From the NCBI GenBank assembly GCA_030053995.1, contig JASGCP010000004.1:1-48192 (forward strand): a stretch of DNA of 48,192 bases, written 5' to 3'. This stretch comes from Phycisphaerales bacterium (lineage in GTDB: Bacteria; Bacteroidota; Bacteroidia; Chitinophagales; Chitinophagaceae). The position numbers and the translations under genes were made by a program. Shown in pieces: positions 37,009 to 44,562 of this stretch (position 1 is its first letter; the number at the start of each line of letters is the position of its first letter). The notes under the pieces were generated by a model, which saw only the letters and a list, made by a program, of their open reading frames with translations, had not been told where the DNA came from and ran no database searches.

Positions 37009-37410
37009 CTACTTAATTTTCTCCATAATTTTATACGCATTATCTAATCCAGCTTTAATTACACGACTATCTGTTATGCCATCATAATAACCGTCTAAAT
37101 GTAAAGTGTTATAAGCATTCTTTAGATAATTTAAAATGTCATACTCTTCCATATCGCTTAAAGCCTTATTGTAATCATCAATATTCTTTCGACTGTATGG
37201 CTTCTTAACGATCGTGTAATGTCGTTATTGTAGAAACGCATCAATAGCCAACAATACTGCATTATAAGCTGTTCCACAAGCCATCTTAATATATTTGGCA
37301 TCTTTGTAAAAAACACCGTCAGTACCTGCTTTATTTTTTAGAATATCTTCTGCATTGTGCATAAATCGCATAGCTTCGTCATAGGTGGCATTTTTTTTGA
37401 TAGTAGTCAT
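37009..37410 (-). pseudogene. DUF5618 family gene interrupted by one in-frame stop
   Basis: The minus-strand frame from ATG 37410 codes MTTIKKNATYDEAMRFMHNA and runs on to AIDAFLQ, then meets TAA at codon 62 (37225-37227). The same frame stays open to a TAG at 37009. The second part (KKPYSRKNIDDYNKALSDME, then NAYNTLHLDGYYDG) matches the C-terminal half of the DUF5618 helical family, which would be about 130 residues in all. Both halves are in one frame without insertion or deletion, so a single base change explains the break. A sequencing error or a recent nonsense mutation are the main options. A near-consensus -7 element (complement of 37442-37449) lies upstream. Confidence 0.8.
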
Positions 37411-37559
37411 AACGAAGTTATTTTGGGTTTGAATATTGGCGTAAAGATAGAATTGTTTTTGAAAAAAGAAACACCCTTTGTAAAAAAGTTTCAAATATGC
37501 ATCAAGAGAATAGCAATTTTAGGGTACAACCTGTGAAACATGACACATAATCATTATTG

Positions 37560-38747
37560 TTATTGAACGATTAGATGTTTTTCAAACGGGTAGCGATCAT
37601 CAAAAATATACCGATAAAACCCGTGTTCATGGACATTTGTACAAGGCAATGAGCGATAAATATTTTTTATTCTAATATTCCAATCATTGATATAACCCAT
37701 TTCAATTTGATTATAGGGAAATTTTTTATCCTGTAAAATCATTACTGAAAATTTATGAATCATGAAATTATGAATTCCTAATCTTTGATATTTTGGATCC
37801 ACACCAAACAAAATACCTACTGCTTTGGTATTTTTATTTTGATATTTTTTCCAGATCAATTGTAATCTTTGCCATATTCCCAATTTACCATTAAAGTCTT
37901 TAAAATATTGATTTAGGTCGGGTATATTGATAAAAAAACCAATAGGTACATTTTTATGATAGGCAAACCAAACTAATTTTTTATCTAATAGCGAGACAAT
38001 GGGATAAATAATATCTTCAATATCCTTCTTCGTTATCGCTCTAGCCTCACCATAGATACTAAAAGAATTTTTATGAATCTCAACGAGGGCCGTAATATGT
38101 TCATCCAAGTTTTTTTTACTTAAATTTTTAAGATGAGCAATTTCATAATCTTTATTTTCTTCAAATTTTTGGTATCGAAGAAGATGCTTGGGGGGCAAAA
38201 CATGATTTTTCAGATCGTGTTGATAGTACCAAAGCAATCGGTAATACTCTTTAAATCCATATTGTTCAAAAAGATTAACATAATAAGGCGGATTAAAATT
38301 CATCCCGTAAACTGGTGGTGTATCGTACCCCTTTATTAGCAGTCCCATCCACGAGTCATGGCTACCAAAGTTCATTGGACCATCAACTGCTTCGACCTTT
38401 TGTTCTTTCAGCCATAGAATAAGTGTATCAAACAACAAAGTACTTGCTTGACAATCATTAATAGATTCAAAGAAACCAAATCCACCAACTTTGAATGGTG
38501 TTTGCAACGGTGTATATTTTTGCATTACAAATCCGGCGATTCGTCCTATTGGTTCATCGTGATCATCTAATAAAACCCAACAGGCACAAATATCGTGCTT
38601 TTGTTGAGGTTTACTTGGTGGTACAAATAAATGATCAATACTCGCATCTAATGGCTGTATATAGTTTGACAAATCTTTTTGAATACGCACATTAGCTTCT
38701 AAAAATTTATTCTTTAATGCAGGGGTATTCACTCGTTTAAGGTGCAT
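37560..38747 (-). CDS. GNAT-like acetyltransferase family protein
   Basis: The 395-residue protein looks like two GNAT-type folds in series. The first has CWVLLDDHDEPIGRIAGFV and a GGFGFFESINDCQAST segment; the second has KKLVWFAYHKNVPIGFFINI and GILFGVDPKYQRLGIHNFMI, the last resembling the acetyl-CoA-binding loop. It resembles Bacteroidota proteins annotated as hypothetical GNAT-like proteins with N-terminal ANVRIQKDL-type sequence. The substrate is unknown. It begins 6 bases after rsmE ends and is most likely transcribed with it. Confidence 0.62.
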   Translation of the reverse strand: MHLKRVNTPALKNKFLEANVRIQKDLSNYIQPLDASIDHLFVPPSKPQQKHDICACWVLLDDHDEPIGRIAGFVMQKYTPLQTPFKVGGFGFFESINDCQASTLLFDTLILWLKEQKVEAVDGPMNFGSHDSWMGLLIKGYDTPPVYGMNFNPPYYVNLFEQYGFKEYYRLLWYYQHDLKNHVLPPKHLLRYQKFEENKDYEIAHLKNLSKKNLDEHITALVEIHKNSFSIYGEARAITKKDIEDIIYPIVSLLDKKLVWFAYHKNVPIGFFINIPDLNQYFKDFNGKLGIWQRLQLIWKKYQNKNTKAVGILFGVDPKYQRLGIHNFMIHKFSVMILQDKKFPYNQIEMGYINDWNIRIKNIYRSLPCTNVHEHGFYRYIFDDRYPFEKHLIVQ

Positions 38748-38753
38748 AGTTTA

Positions 38754-39479
38754 TTAAAATGTATTTAAAATGCTGATTGCATAAATGGCAGCCGTTTCAG
38801 CCCGTAATCTATTAGCACCTAATGATACCGATATAAAACCTTTTTCCTTTGCTAACATAACTTCATCCTTAGAAAAATCGCCTTCAGGACCGATAAGGAT
38901 TGACAAGGGTTCCGGAACTGCTTGGTGTTGTTGGTGGATTAAATCCTTGGTATCATTATTTTCAATATGAGCAATCATTTTTTTACCATGGTGATTCAAG
39001 TGCATAAAATCTGAAAAGTCGATTAACGGATGCAACACCGGCTTCCATGTTTGCTGACTCTGTAACATCGCACTAATAGCTATTTTATCTAAACGATCAA
39101 AGCGACACGAATGTTTTTCTGTTCGTGCACACTGCAATAAATAAATATCCTTAACGCCGATTTCAGTTATTTTCTCTATCAACAACTCCAATCGATCAGG
39201 ATGCTTCAGCAACGATATACCAATACTAATTGCCTTAGGATGTGGTGTTATTTGATACTGATCCAAAGCAACGGTTACACGGGATTTATCCAAATATTGA
39301 ATAGTACCTCTTGCTTTTTGCCCCAAGCCATTAATAATCACTATTTGATCATCTTGACGCAATCGAAGTACTTGAACACAATGATGTCGACTCGTATCGG
39401 TTAATGTCCAACTATGATTTTGCTTACCTTCTGTAAGGTCAATAGAAAAATCAGATTCGTAAAAATAAGGATAGATCAT
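38754..39479 (-). CDS. rsmE: 16S rRNA m3U1498 methyltransferase RsmE
   Basis: The enzyme methylates N3 of U1498 in helix 44 of 16S rRNA. The 241-residue protein has an N-terminal PUA-like part (DTSRHHCVQVLRLRQDDQIV) and a SPOUT domain with LLQCARTEKH, SILIGPEGDFSKDEV and the knot sequence LGANRLRAETAAIYAISIL. All are RsmE hallmarks. The length is normal. It is divergent from the 2-hydroxyacid dehydrogenase gene with 40 bases between them, and it precedes the GNAT-like gene. Confidence 0.95.
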   Translation of the reverse strand: MIYPYFYESDFSIDLTEGKQNHSWTLTDTSRHHCVQVLRLRQDDQIVIINGLGQKARGTIQYLDKSRVTVALDQYQITPHPKAISIGISLLKHPDRLELLIEKITEIGVKDIYLLQCARTEKHSCRFDRLDKIAISAMLQSQQTWKPVLHPLIDFSDFMHLNHHGKKMIAHIENNDTKDLIHQQHQAVPEPLSILIGPEGDFSKDEVMLAKEKGFISVSLGANRLRAETAAIYAISILNTF

Positions 39480-39519
39480 ACACGAAATTACAAGTTATAT
39501 AATACATTTACAAGAAAAT

Positions 39520-40440
39520 ATGACACACAAATTAGCGTACATTCTTGCACCTAATTACCATCCCACTTTAGTAGTGCAATTACAAGATGCGGGATTAAAA
39601 GTCATATTAGCATCTGACAACAACAAACCATTAACAGACATTACCGTATTGATCATTCATTCGCAGTTAGTCGTTAATGACGCATTTTTAGCACAATTTC
39701 CAAACCTGCGAATCATTGGATTAATTGCCAGCGGTACAGACAATATTACCTTACACGATTTAGAAAAAAGAAATATTACACTCTTAACCGTGCCCGAAGG
39801 TAATGCCTTATCGGTTGCCGAACATTGCTTAGCACTAACCCTATCGCTATTAAGGCAAATACCCAAAAACAATTACAACTTAGCACAGGGGATATGGGAT
39901 CGAATAAGGGGACAAGAGCTATCGGGTAAAACTGTTGGTATTATTGGCTACGGTCATGTTGGCAGTACTTTTGCAACATTATTAGCACCCTTTCATGTAA
40001 CCGTTTTAGCACACGATCTTTATAAAAAGGGGTTTCAAAAAAACTATATTCACGAGGCTTCGTTAGCTGATATTCAAGCAAACGCGGATATTGTTAGTCT
40101 CCACTTACCGCTCAATAAAACAACGGCGTATTATGCCCATACCGATTTTTTTTCAAGACTCATCAAAAAGCCCTTATTTATTAACACTTCAAGAGGTAAG
40201 ATTGTAAAGATGGCTACCCTACTCGATGCACTCAACAAAAATTTAATATCCGGTGCAGGCATTGATGTTTATGAACACGAGCCACCTACAAATTTAAGCG
40301 AGCAAAGCTATCAAGACCATTACCGCCTGACACATCATCCACAAATTATTTGCACGGCTCATGTAGCGGGGGTAACAAACGAATCCTTTTTTAGATTATC
40401 GGATTTGTTGGCGAAGAAGGTTATCGGGTTATTGGGTTAG
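39520..40440 (+). CDS. D-isomer specific 2-hydroxyacid dehydrogenase
   Basis: The 306-residue protein has the NAD-binding motif VGIIGYGHVG, a catalytic Arg in INTSRGKIV, a Glu in GIDVYEHEP and a His in ICTAHVAGVT. These are the residues of this oxidoreductase family. The N-terminal domain begins directly (MTHKLAYILAPNYHPTL). Possible reactions are 4-phosphoerythronate or 3-phosphoglycerate dehydrogenase, but the protein is too short to carry the ACT or other C-terminal domains of those enzymes, so the substrate is open. Its stop is one base from the stop of a truncated gene on the other strand. Confidence 0.87.
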   Translation: MTHKLAYILAPNYHPTLVVQLQDAGLKVILASDNNKPLTDITVLIIHSQLVVNDAFLAQFPNLRIIGLIASGTDNITLHDLEKRNITLLTVPEGNALSVAEHCLALTLSLLRQIPKNNYNLAQGIWDRIRGQELSGKTVGIIGYGHVGSTFATLLAPFHVTVLAHDLYKKGFQKNYIHEASLADIQANADIVSLHLPLNKTTAYYAHTDFFSRLIKKPLFINTSRGKIVKMATLLDALNKNLISGAGIDVYEHEPPTNLSEQSYQDHYRLTHHPQIICTAHVAGVTNESFFRLSDLLAKKVIGLLG

Positions 40441-40441
40441 T

Positions 40442-40588
40442 TTAATGCTCTTTCCATTTTTTAATCAACAATAAAATTTCTTGACAATAAGCGGTTGCGG
40501 CCGTCAAATCACTTTGAGCAAGAAAACCTTGGTTATGTGCTGGATACAATTTATTGGACAGGTTTAGGACAAAGTTAAGATATAACTG
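40442..40588 (-). pseudogene. 3' remnant of a gene cut off by the island
   Basis: A minus-strand frame reads into LYPAHNQGFLAQSDLTAATA and then CQEILLLIKKWKEH and a stop. It looks like the C-terminal end of an alpha/beta-hydrolase (dienelactone-hydrolase type), where YP, a His and GF stand near the last helix. There is no start, and the upstream sequence beyond about 40560 becomes non-coding and repeat-like. The stop is one base from the stop of the convergent dehydrogenase gene, as expected for an original convergent gene pair. The identification of the family is tentative. Confidence 0.4.
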
Positions 40589-40599
40589 TTAACTTTAGG

Positions 40600-40617
40600 T
40601 AAACCTGACAGGGTTTA
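40600..40617. repeat. Short palindrome at the island edge
   Basis: AAACCtgacaGGGTTT has complementary 5-base arms (40601-40605 and 40612-40616). Similar AAACC...GGTTT palindromes are frequent dispersed sequences in Bacteroidota intergenic regions. It lies between the truncated remnant and the end of res. Next to it, the unit gccattaacca occurs twice in tandem (40625-40646), the second copy spanning the res stop codon. Confidence 0.5.
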
Positions 40618-40639
40618 GAAAAAAGCCATTAACCAGCCA

Positions 40640-43564
40640 TTAACCAGTTACAATATCTTTAATAATATCGGCTATTTCTATGTTATTCAATTGCGTTCTA
40701 AATTCAATTTTCACTTTACCATCAAAGAATTTTTTAAAGAATTCTTTAGCGTGTTTAATCTTTAATTTTTCCACCCCTCGTAAATCATCGGCGTTGTTTA
40801 TATTTTTGGTTTCAACGATAAGGTGTAGCTTTTGTTCGCCGTCTTTGAATTTTAGAACATACGCAAAGTCTGGTGAGTAACTTTTGCCACCTGCAACTGG
40901 AATTTTAATTGAATTTTTAGGGATTTTTGTAAATACAATAACCTCTTCAATTTCTGTTTGAATATTTTCTTTTTCTAATTCTGAATCATAATACAAACTT
41001 TCAAGAAAATAGGATTGGGCAACTTTTTCCTCTGAAAATAAAATACCAATATCGGAAGATGCAAGTTCGTTAAGGGCATATCCGTTTCCATCTGTAAGTT
41101 TAGTTGGATGCATGGTATTTGAAACTTTTTTATACTCAATGCTAAATTTATCAATAGCCTGAGACATTAGAAAATAATCAAAATTCTGTTTGATCATGCG
41201 CAGGGTTGTTGGATTAAGGTATTTATTTATATCAACTCCAGCATCAATGATTGAATGATGGAGGGTTTTGATATTGACATGTAACATTTTTGCAATTTCT
41301 TTTAAAAAATTGCTGTATTTCATGGTAGCAATAGTTGTTACCTTTCGGTTGAATATCAATGTACTATCATGAACACGAGCTTGATTGTCTTTAATTTCAA
41401 CTTTTGCGATTCTATCGTTAATGCCGTCAGCAGTAAAATCATCTTTTTGTGTTTTAAAAAAATCTGTGAACAATTTTTTAAATTCATTTTCGTCATTAAA
41501 CTTATATTCAAGGATAACTTTTTCGTTTAACTTTTCCCAAAGTTCTTTTAATTCTTTGTATTTCTCTGTTCTTACAATCACCTTCTTTTTGGGATCATTT
41601 ACTTTACGAATTTTATTAGAATGAACACCTTGAAAGATAACAGGGTAATTCTTTTTAATATATTCAAAACCGTTAGCTAAGAATTTTCTTGTATAATCGA
41701 TAACTTTTTCTTCCACTATTAGTTTTTGCAAAAGTATATTTTCATCAGCGAAATTATATTTATCAACAATCAGTTTTATCATATCATCAGTCATTTTTTC
41801 AGGATTACTTGCTATTGAAACCGTGCCCGATTTTTGATTAATTTCATTGACCAATTTGTCAATAAAATCATTCTCGGTAAAGTCCACAAAATAATTGAGG
41901 TAAAACTGTTCATCTTTTACACGGTTGCCGTATTCATTTACGGGTAAACGCAAACCACGACCGACTTCCTGTAATTTGGAAATATCACTGCCACTGCTAC
42001 GAAGTTTACAAATTTGAAACACATTAGGGTTATCCCACCCTTCGCGTAAAGTCCATTTTGAAAAAATAAATCTTCGTGGATTTGATAAATCAAGCATTGC
42101 TTGTTTATCGTGTAAAATTTCGTTGATTTCTTTTTCAATAGCCTCGTCTTTTTCTGTATTGTCTTTAGAGAAATAACCTGCGTGGGTTGCAGCAATATCC
42201 ACTAAAGTTTTTTCAAGGTATGATTTATAAAAAGCATTATTTTCAGTTTTCAATAGTTCCTTAACTTCTGCTTCAAGGTATTGTTCTACAGTTTTACGGA
42301 TATAACCATTTTTATTGCGGTATTCATCAATATTATCAATAAAAAATAGCGTTAGCGGTTTTATTTTCACTGCCCTTGTCAACAATTCTTTTTCTATGGC
42401 ACAATGGTTCTTTATGGCTTTTTTAATCATTGTTTCCTGCAATTTTTCAGCATAAGAATAAGGGTTGATTTTATCTCCTTTTTTCATTTCTAAGCCATTG
42501 GTTAAAATAACCGTGCTCTTGTTCAAATTTTCTATTGACAAATCGGTCATTTCGGGGTGAATTTTTTTTAGACTTTCTTTTTTGGTAACAGTAATGGTTT
42601 TACTTGTACCATTGTCCATCAATTCAAATGTAGCTTCTATACCATTGGAATCAAGGAACTTTACAATGACATTTTTGCCACTTTCAAATTCTGTGATATG
42701 TCCGATGACACCTTTTACTAAGTTTAGATTGAAAGAATCAACTGCTGTTAAGGCGTATATCAAGTTTTCATAATTTTGAAAGGTTGCACCATAACGCAAA
42801 ATAAATTGGGGTTTCATTTTCTGAATATTTTCCCATGTTTTATTAGTTTGCCCAAACTTGTGGGGCTCATCAATAATCATAAAGGGTTTTGTTGCCCCAA
42901 GTGCATCAAACGGAACGGTGTATTTGTCAAACAATCCTTTGTCAAAACGCTTTTGCATGGTTTCCGAGTTAATCATACCAGCATTGATAATCATAACATG
43001 AATCGTATTTTTGTCAAAATTCCCAACATCTACAAAACGAGTAACCGCGGAGGGCATAAAAGATTTTTTGCTTTTGCTATTTTTCTGACTGTCAACAATG
43101 TGCAGATGGATTGTTTTACCATATTGTTCTTTAAAATGCTCGCGGCTACTATCTGATTTTAAAAAGTCAATAGTTCCAGCCTTAATAGATAAAGTAGGCA
43201 CCACCACAATAAATTTAAAAAAGCCGTATTTTTTATTGAGTTCAAAAATAGTCTTTGTGTAAGTATAAGTTTTGCCGGTTCCTGTTTCCATCATAATATC
43301 AAGGATATTAGTTTTAGCATTTGGTTTTTCCTCTATATTATTTATTTTTTGGCATTGATTGATATTATCAAAATATTGCCCTGATGGTAATATGTCATGC
43401 ACCCATATATTGCCTTGTTTTTTAATTTTATTATATTCAGGATTAACATAGTTTTTATCAAGTTCTGAAACGGGATGTACCTGCAAGTTTTCAAATACAG
43501 ATAGGGCACTTTCCATCGCATTATCTTGGTGCGATAAATTCTTCTCAAAATTAAAACCTTTCAT
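40640..43564 (-). CDS. res: Type III restriction enzyme subunit Res
   Basis: Res is the ATP-dependent translocase and nuclease of a Type III restriction system. The 974-residue protein has Walker A ETGTGKT (93-99), the helicase box DEPH (232-235) and a motif VI-like QEVGRGLRLP. KWTLREGWDNPNVFQICKLR is a Type III Res hallmark. The C-terminal nuclease core has SPDFAYVLKF (Asp899) and VETK (Glu918, Lys920), a complete PD-ExK site. All motifs appear intact, so cleavage competence is likely. It starts 2 bases after the RhuM-Fic gene and is the last gene of the operon mod-rhuM/fic-res. Confidence 0.95.
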   Translation of the reverse strand: MKGFNFEKNLSHQDNAMESALSVFENLQVHPVSELDKNYVNPEYNKIKKQGNIWVHDILPSGQYFDNINQCQKINNIEEKPNAKTNILDIMMETGTGKTYTYTKTIFELNKKYGFFKFIVVVPTLSIKAGTIDFLKSDSSREHFKEQYGKTIHLHIVDSQKNSKSKKSFMPSAVTRFVDVGNFDKNTIHVMIINAGMINSETMQKRFDKGLFDKYTVPFDALGATKPFMIIDEPHKFGQTNKTWENIQKMKPQFILRYGATFQNYENLIYALTAVDSFNLNLVKGVIGHITEFESGKNVIVKFLDSNGIEATFELMDNGTSKTITVTKKESLKKIHPEMTDLSIENLNKSTVILTNGLEMKKGDKINPYSYAEKLQETMIKKAIKNHCAIEKELLTRAVKIKPLTLFFIDNIDEYRNKNGYIRKTVEQYLEAEVKELLKTENNAFYKSYLEKTLVDIAATHAGYFSKDNTEKDEAIEKEINEILHDKQAMLDLSNPRRFIFSKWTLREGWDNPNVFQICKLRSSGSDISKLQEVGRGLRLPVNEYGNRVKDEQFYLNYFVDFTENDFIDKLVNEINQKSGTVSIASNPEKMTDDMIKLIVDKYNFADENILLQKLIVEEKVIDYTRKFLANGFEYIKKNYPVIFQGVHSNKIRKVNDPKKKVIVRTEKYKELKELWEKLNEKVILEYKFNDENEFKKLFTDFFKTQKDDFTADGINDRIAKVEIKDNQARVHDSTLIFNRKVTTIATMKYSNFLKEIAKMLHVNIKTLHHSIIDAGVDINKYLNPTTLRMIKQNFDYFLMSQAIDKFSIEYKKVSNTMHPTKLTDGNGYALNELASSDIGILFSEEKVAQSYFLESLYYDSELEKENIQTEIEEVIVFTKIPKNSIKIPVAGGKSYSPDFAYVLKFKDGEQKLHLIVETKNINNADDLRGVEKLKIKHAKEFFKKFFDGKVKIEFRTQLNNIEIADIIKDIVTG

Positions 43565-43566
43565 TT

Positions 43567-44520
43567 TTATGAATTTAAAAGTAATAACACGATTCCAATC
43601 ATTTTTTCTTTATCTGAGGGGTTAGACTCGGCAATTAAAATCGTAAGCGTAGTAAGTGTTTCGGGGCTTATTTTTTTTCTAAAATCACAACGAGCTTTTT
43701 GCAATAACCAAATAAAGCTAAAGGCACCGCTGCGTTTATTACCATCGTTAAATGGATGGTTTTTAACAATAAAGTATAGCAAATGAGCTGCCTTTTCTTC
43801 AACAGTGGGGTATGCGTCTTTACCAAAAACAGACTGAAACACATTGCCGAAAATACCTTGCAGATTCCCGTGTTTTTTTTCTTGCATAAAAAGTTTAGTA
43901 GCCTCACCTTTTTTGATGAGTTCAGTTTTTAGCTGTTGTAAATCTTTGTGCAATTCTAAGGCAGAAGTTTCTATATCCTTTTGTGTACCTTTAAGTGGAA
44001 ATACATTTTTATCGTAACTATCCAAAGCAAAAAATGTGTTAGAAAAATTTTGGATTAATGATAATATATCTTTTGCATCTATCTGTTGATTATTTTGCGT
44101 AAGCAATTTTAAATCGTCAAGGGTTTGTATAAATTGGACTTTGTTTTCTTGTAAGCGTTTCTGATTGATGGTATAACCTTTTAATAAATAATCTTTTAAT
44201 CTTTGTATTGCCCATTGTCGAAATTGAGTACCTCTTATTGATTTTACTCTGTAACCAACTGAAATAATGACATCCAAATTATAGTATTTGGTTTTATAAT
44301 TTTTTCCATCTTTTGCAGTTGTCAAGGATTCCTTGACAACTGAATTTTTCTGTAATTCGCCTTCTTTAAAACAATTATTAATGTGTAAACTTATATTTTG
44401 CTTTGTTTGATTAAAAAGGGTTGCTATCTGTTGCTGACTAAGCCAAACAGTATCATTATCAAATTGCACATCAATTGAAATTTCTGAATCTGCGGATTGA
44501 TATATTAGTATTTCATTCAT
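43567..44520 (-). CDS. RhuM-Fic fusion protein inside the Type III RM operon
   Basis: The 317-residue protein joins a RhuM-type N-terminal domain (about 8-125; VWLSQQQIATLFNQTKQNIS and KYYNLDVIISVGYRVKS) to a Fic/Doc domain. The latter carries HPFNDGNKRSGAF at 255-267, the His, Asp and Arg positions of a Fic nucleotidyl- or phospho-transferase. The NKR form is the Doc-like variant rather than GNGR. Spacing is 42 bases after mod and 2 bases before res, so it is an integral third gene of the operon. Its job there is not known; toxin-like or regulatory control of the system is an inference. RhuM-like N-terminal domains often act as DNA-contacting or partner-binding parts. Confidence 0.85.
   Translation of the reverse strand: MNEILIYQSADSEISIDVQFDNDTVWLSQQQIATLFNQTKQNISLHINNCFKEGELQKNSVVKESLTTAKDGKNYKTKYYNLDVIISVGYRVKSIRGTQFRQWAIQRLKDYLLKGYTINQKRLQENKVQFIQTLDDLKLLTQNNQQIDAKDILSLIQNFSNTFFALDSYDKNVFPLKGTQKDIETSALELHKDLQQLKTELIKKGEATKLFMQEKKHGNLQGIFGNVFQSVFGKDAYPTVEEKAAHLLYFIVKNHPFNDGNKRSGAFSFIWLLQKARCDFRKKISPETLTTLTILIAESNPSDKEKMIGIVLLLLNS
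44316..44342. repeat. Perfect 12-bp palindrome inside the RhuM-Fic gene
   Basis: CAGTTGTCAAGG and its perfect complement flank ATT. In the reading frame it codes for the VVKESLTTA segment of the RhuM domain, which is conserved in the family, so amino-acid constraint may explain part of it. As a perfect dyad of this size it could also be a protein-binding site or fold in the mRNA between mod and res. Confidence 0.7.
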
Positions 44521-44562
44521 AAGTTATTACATTGTTTGGTATGACTATTTTTCTTTTTCATA

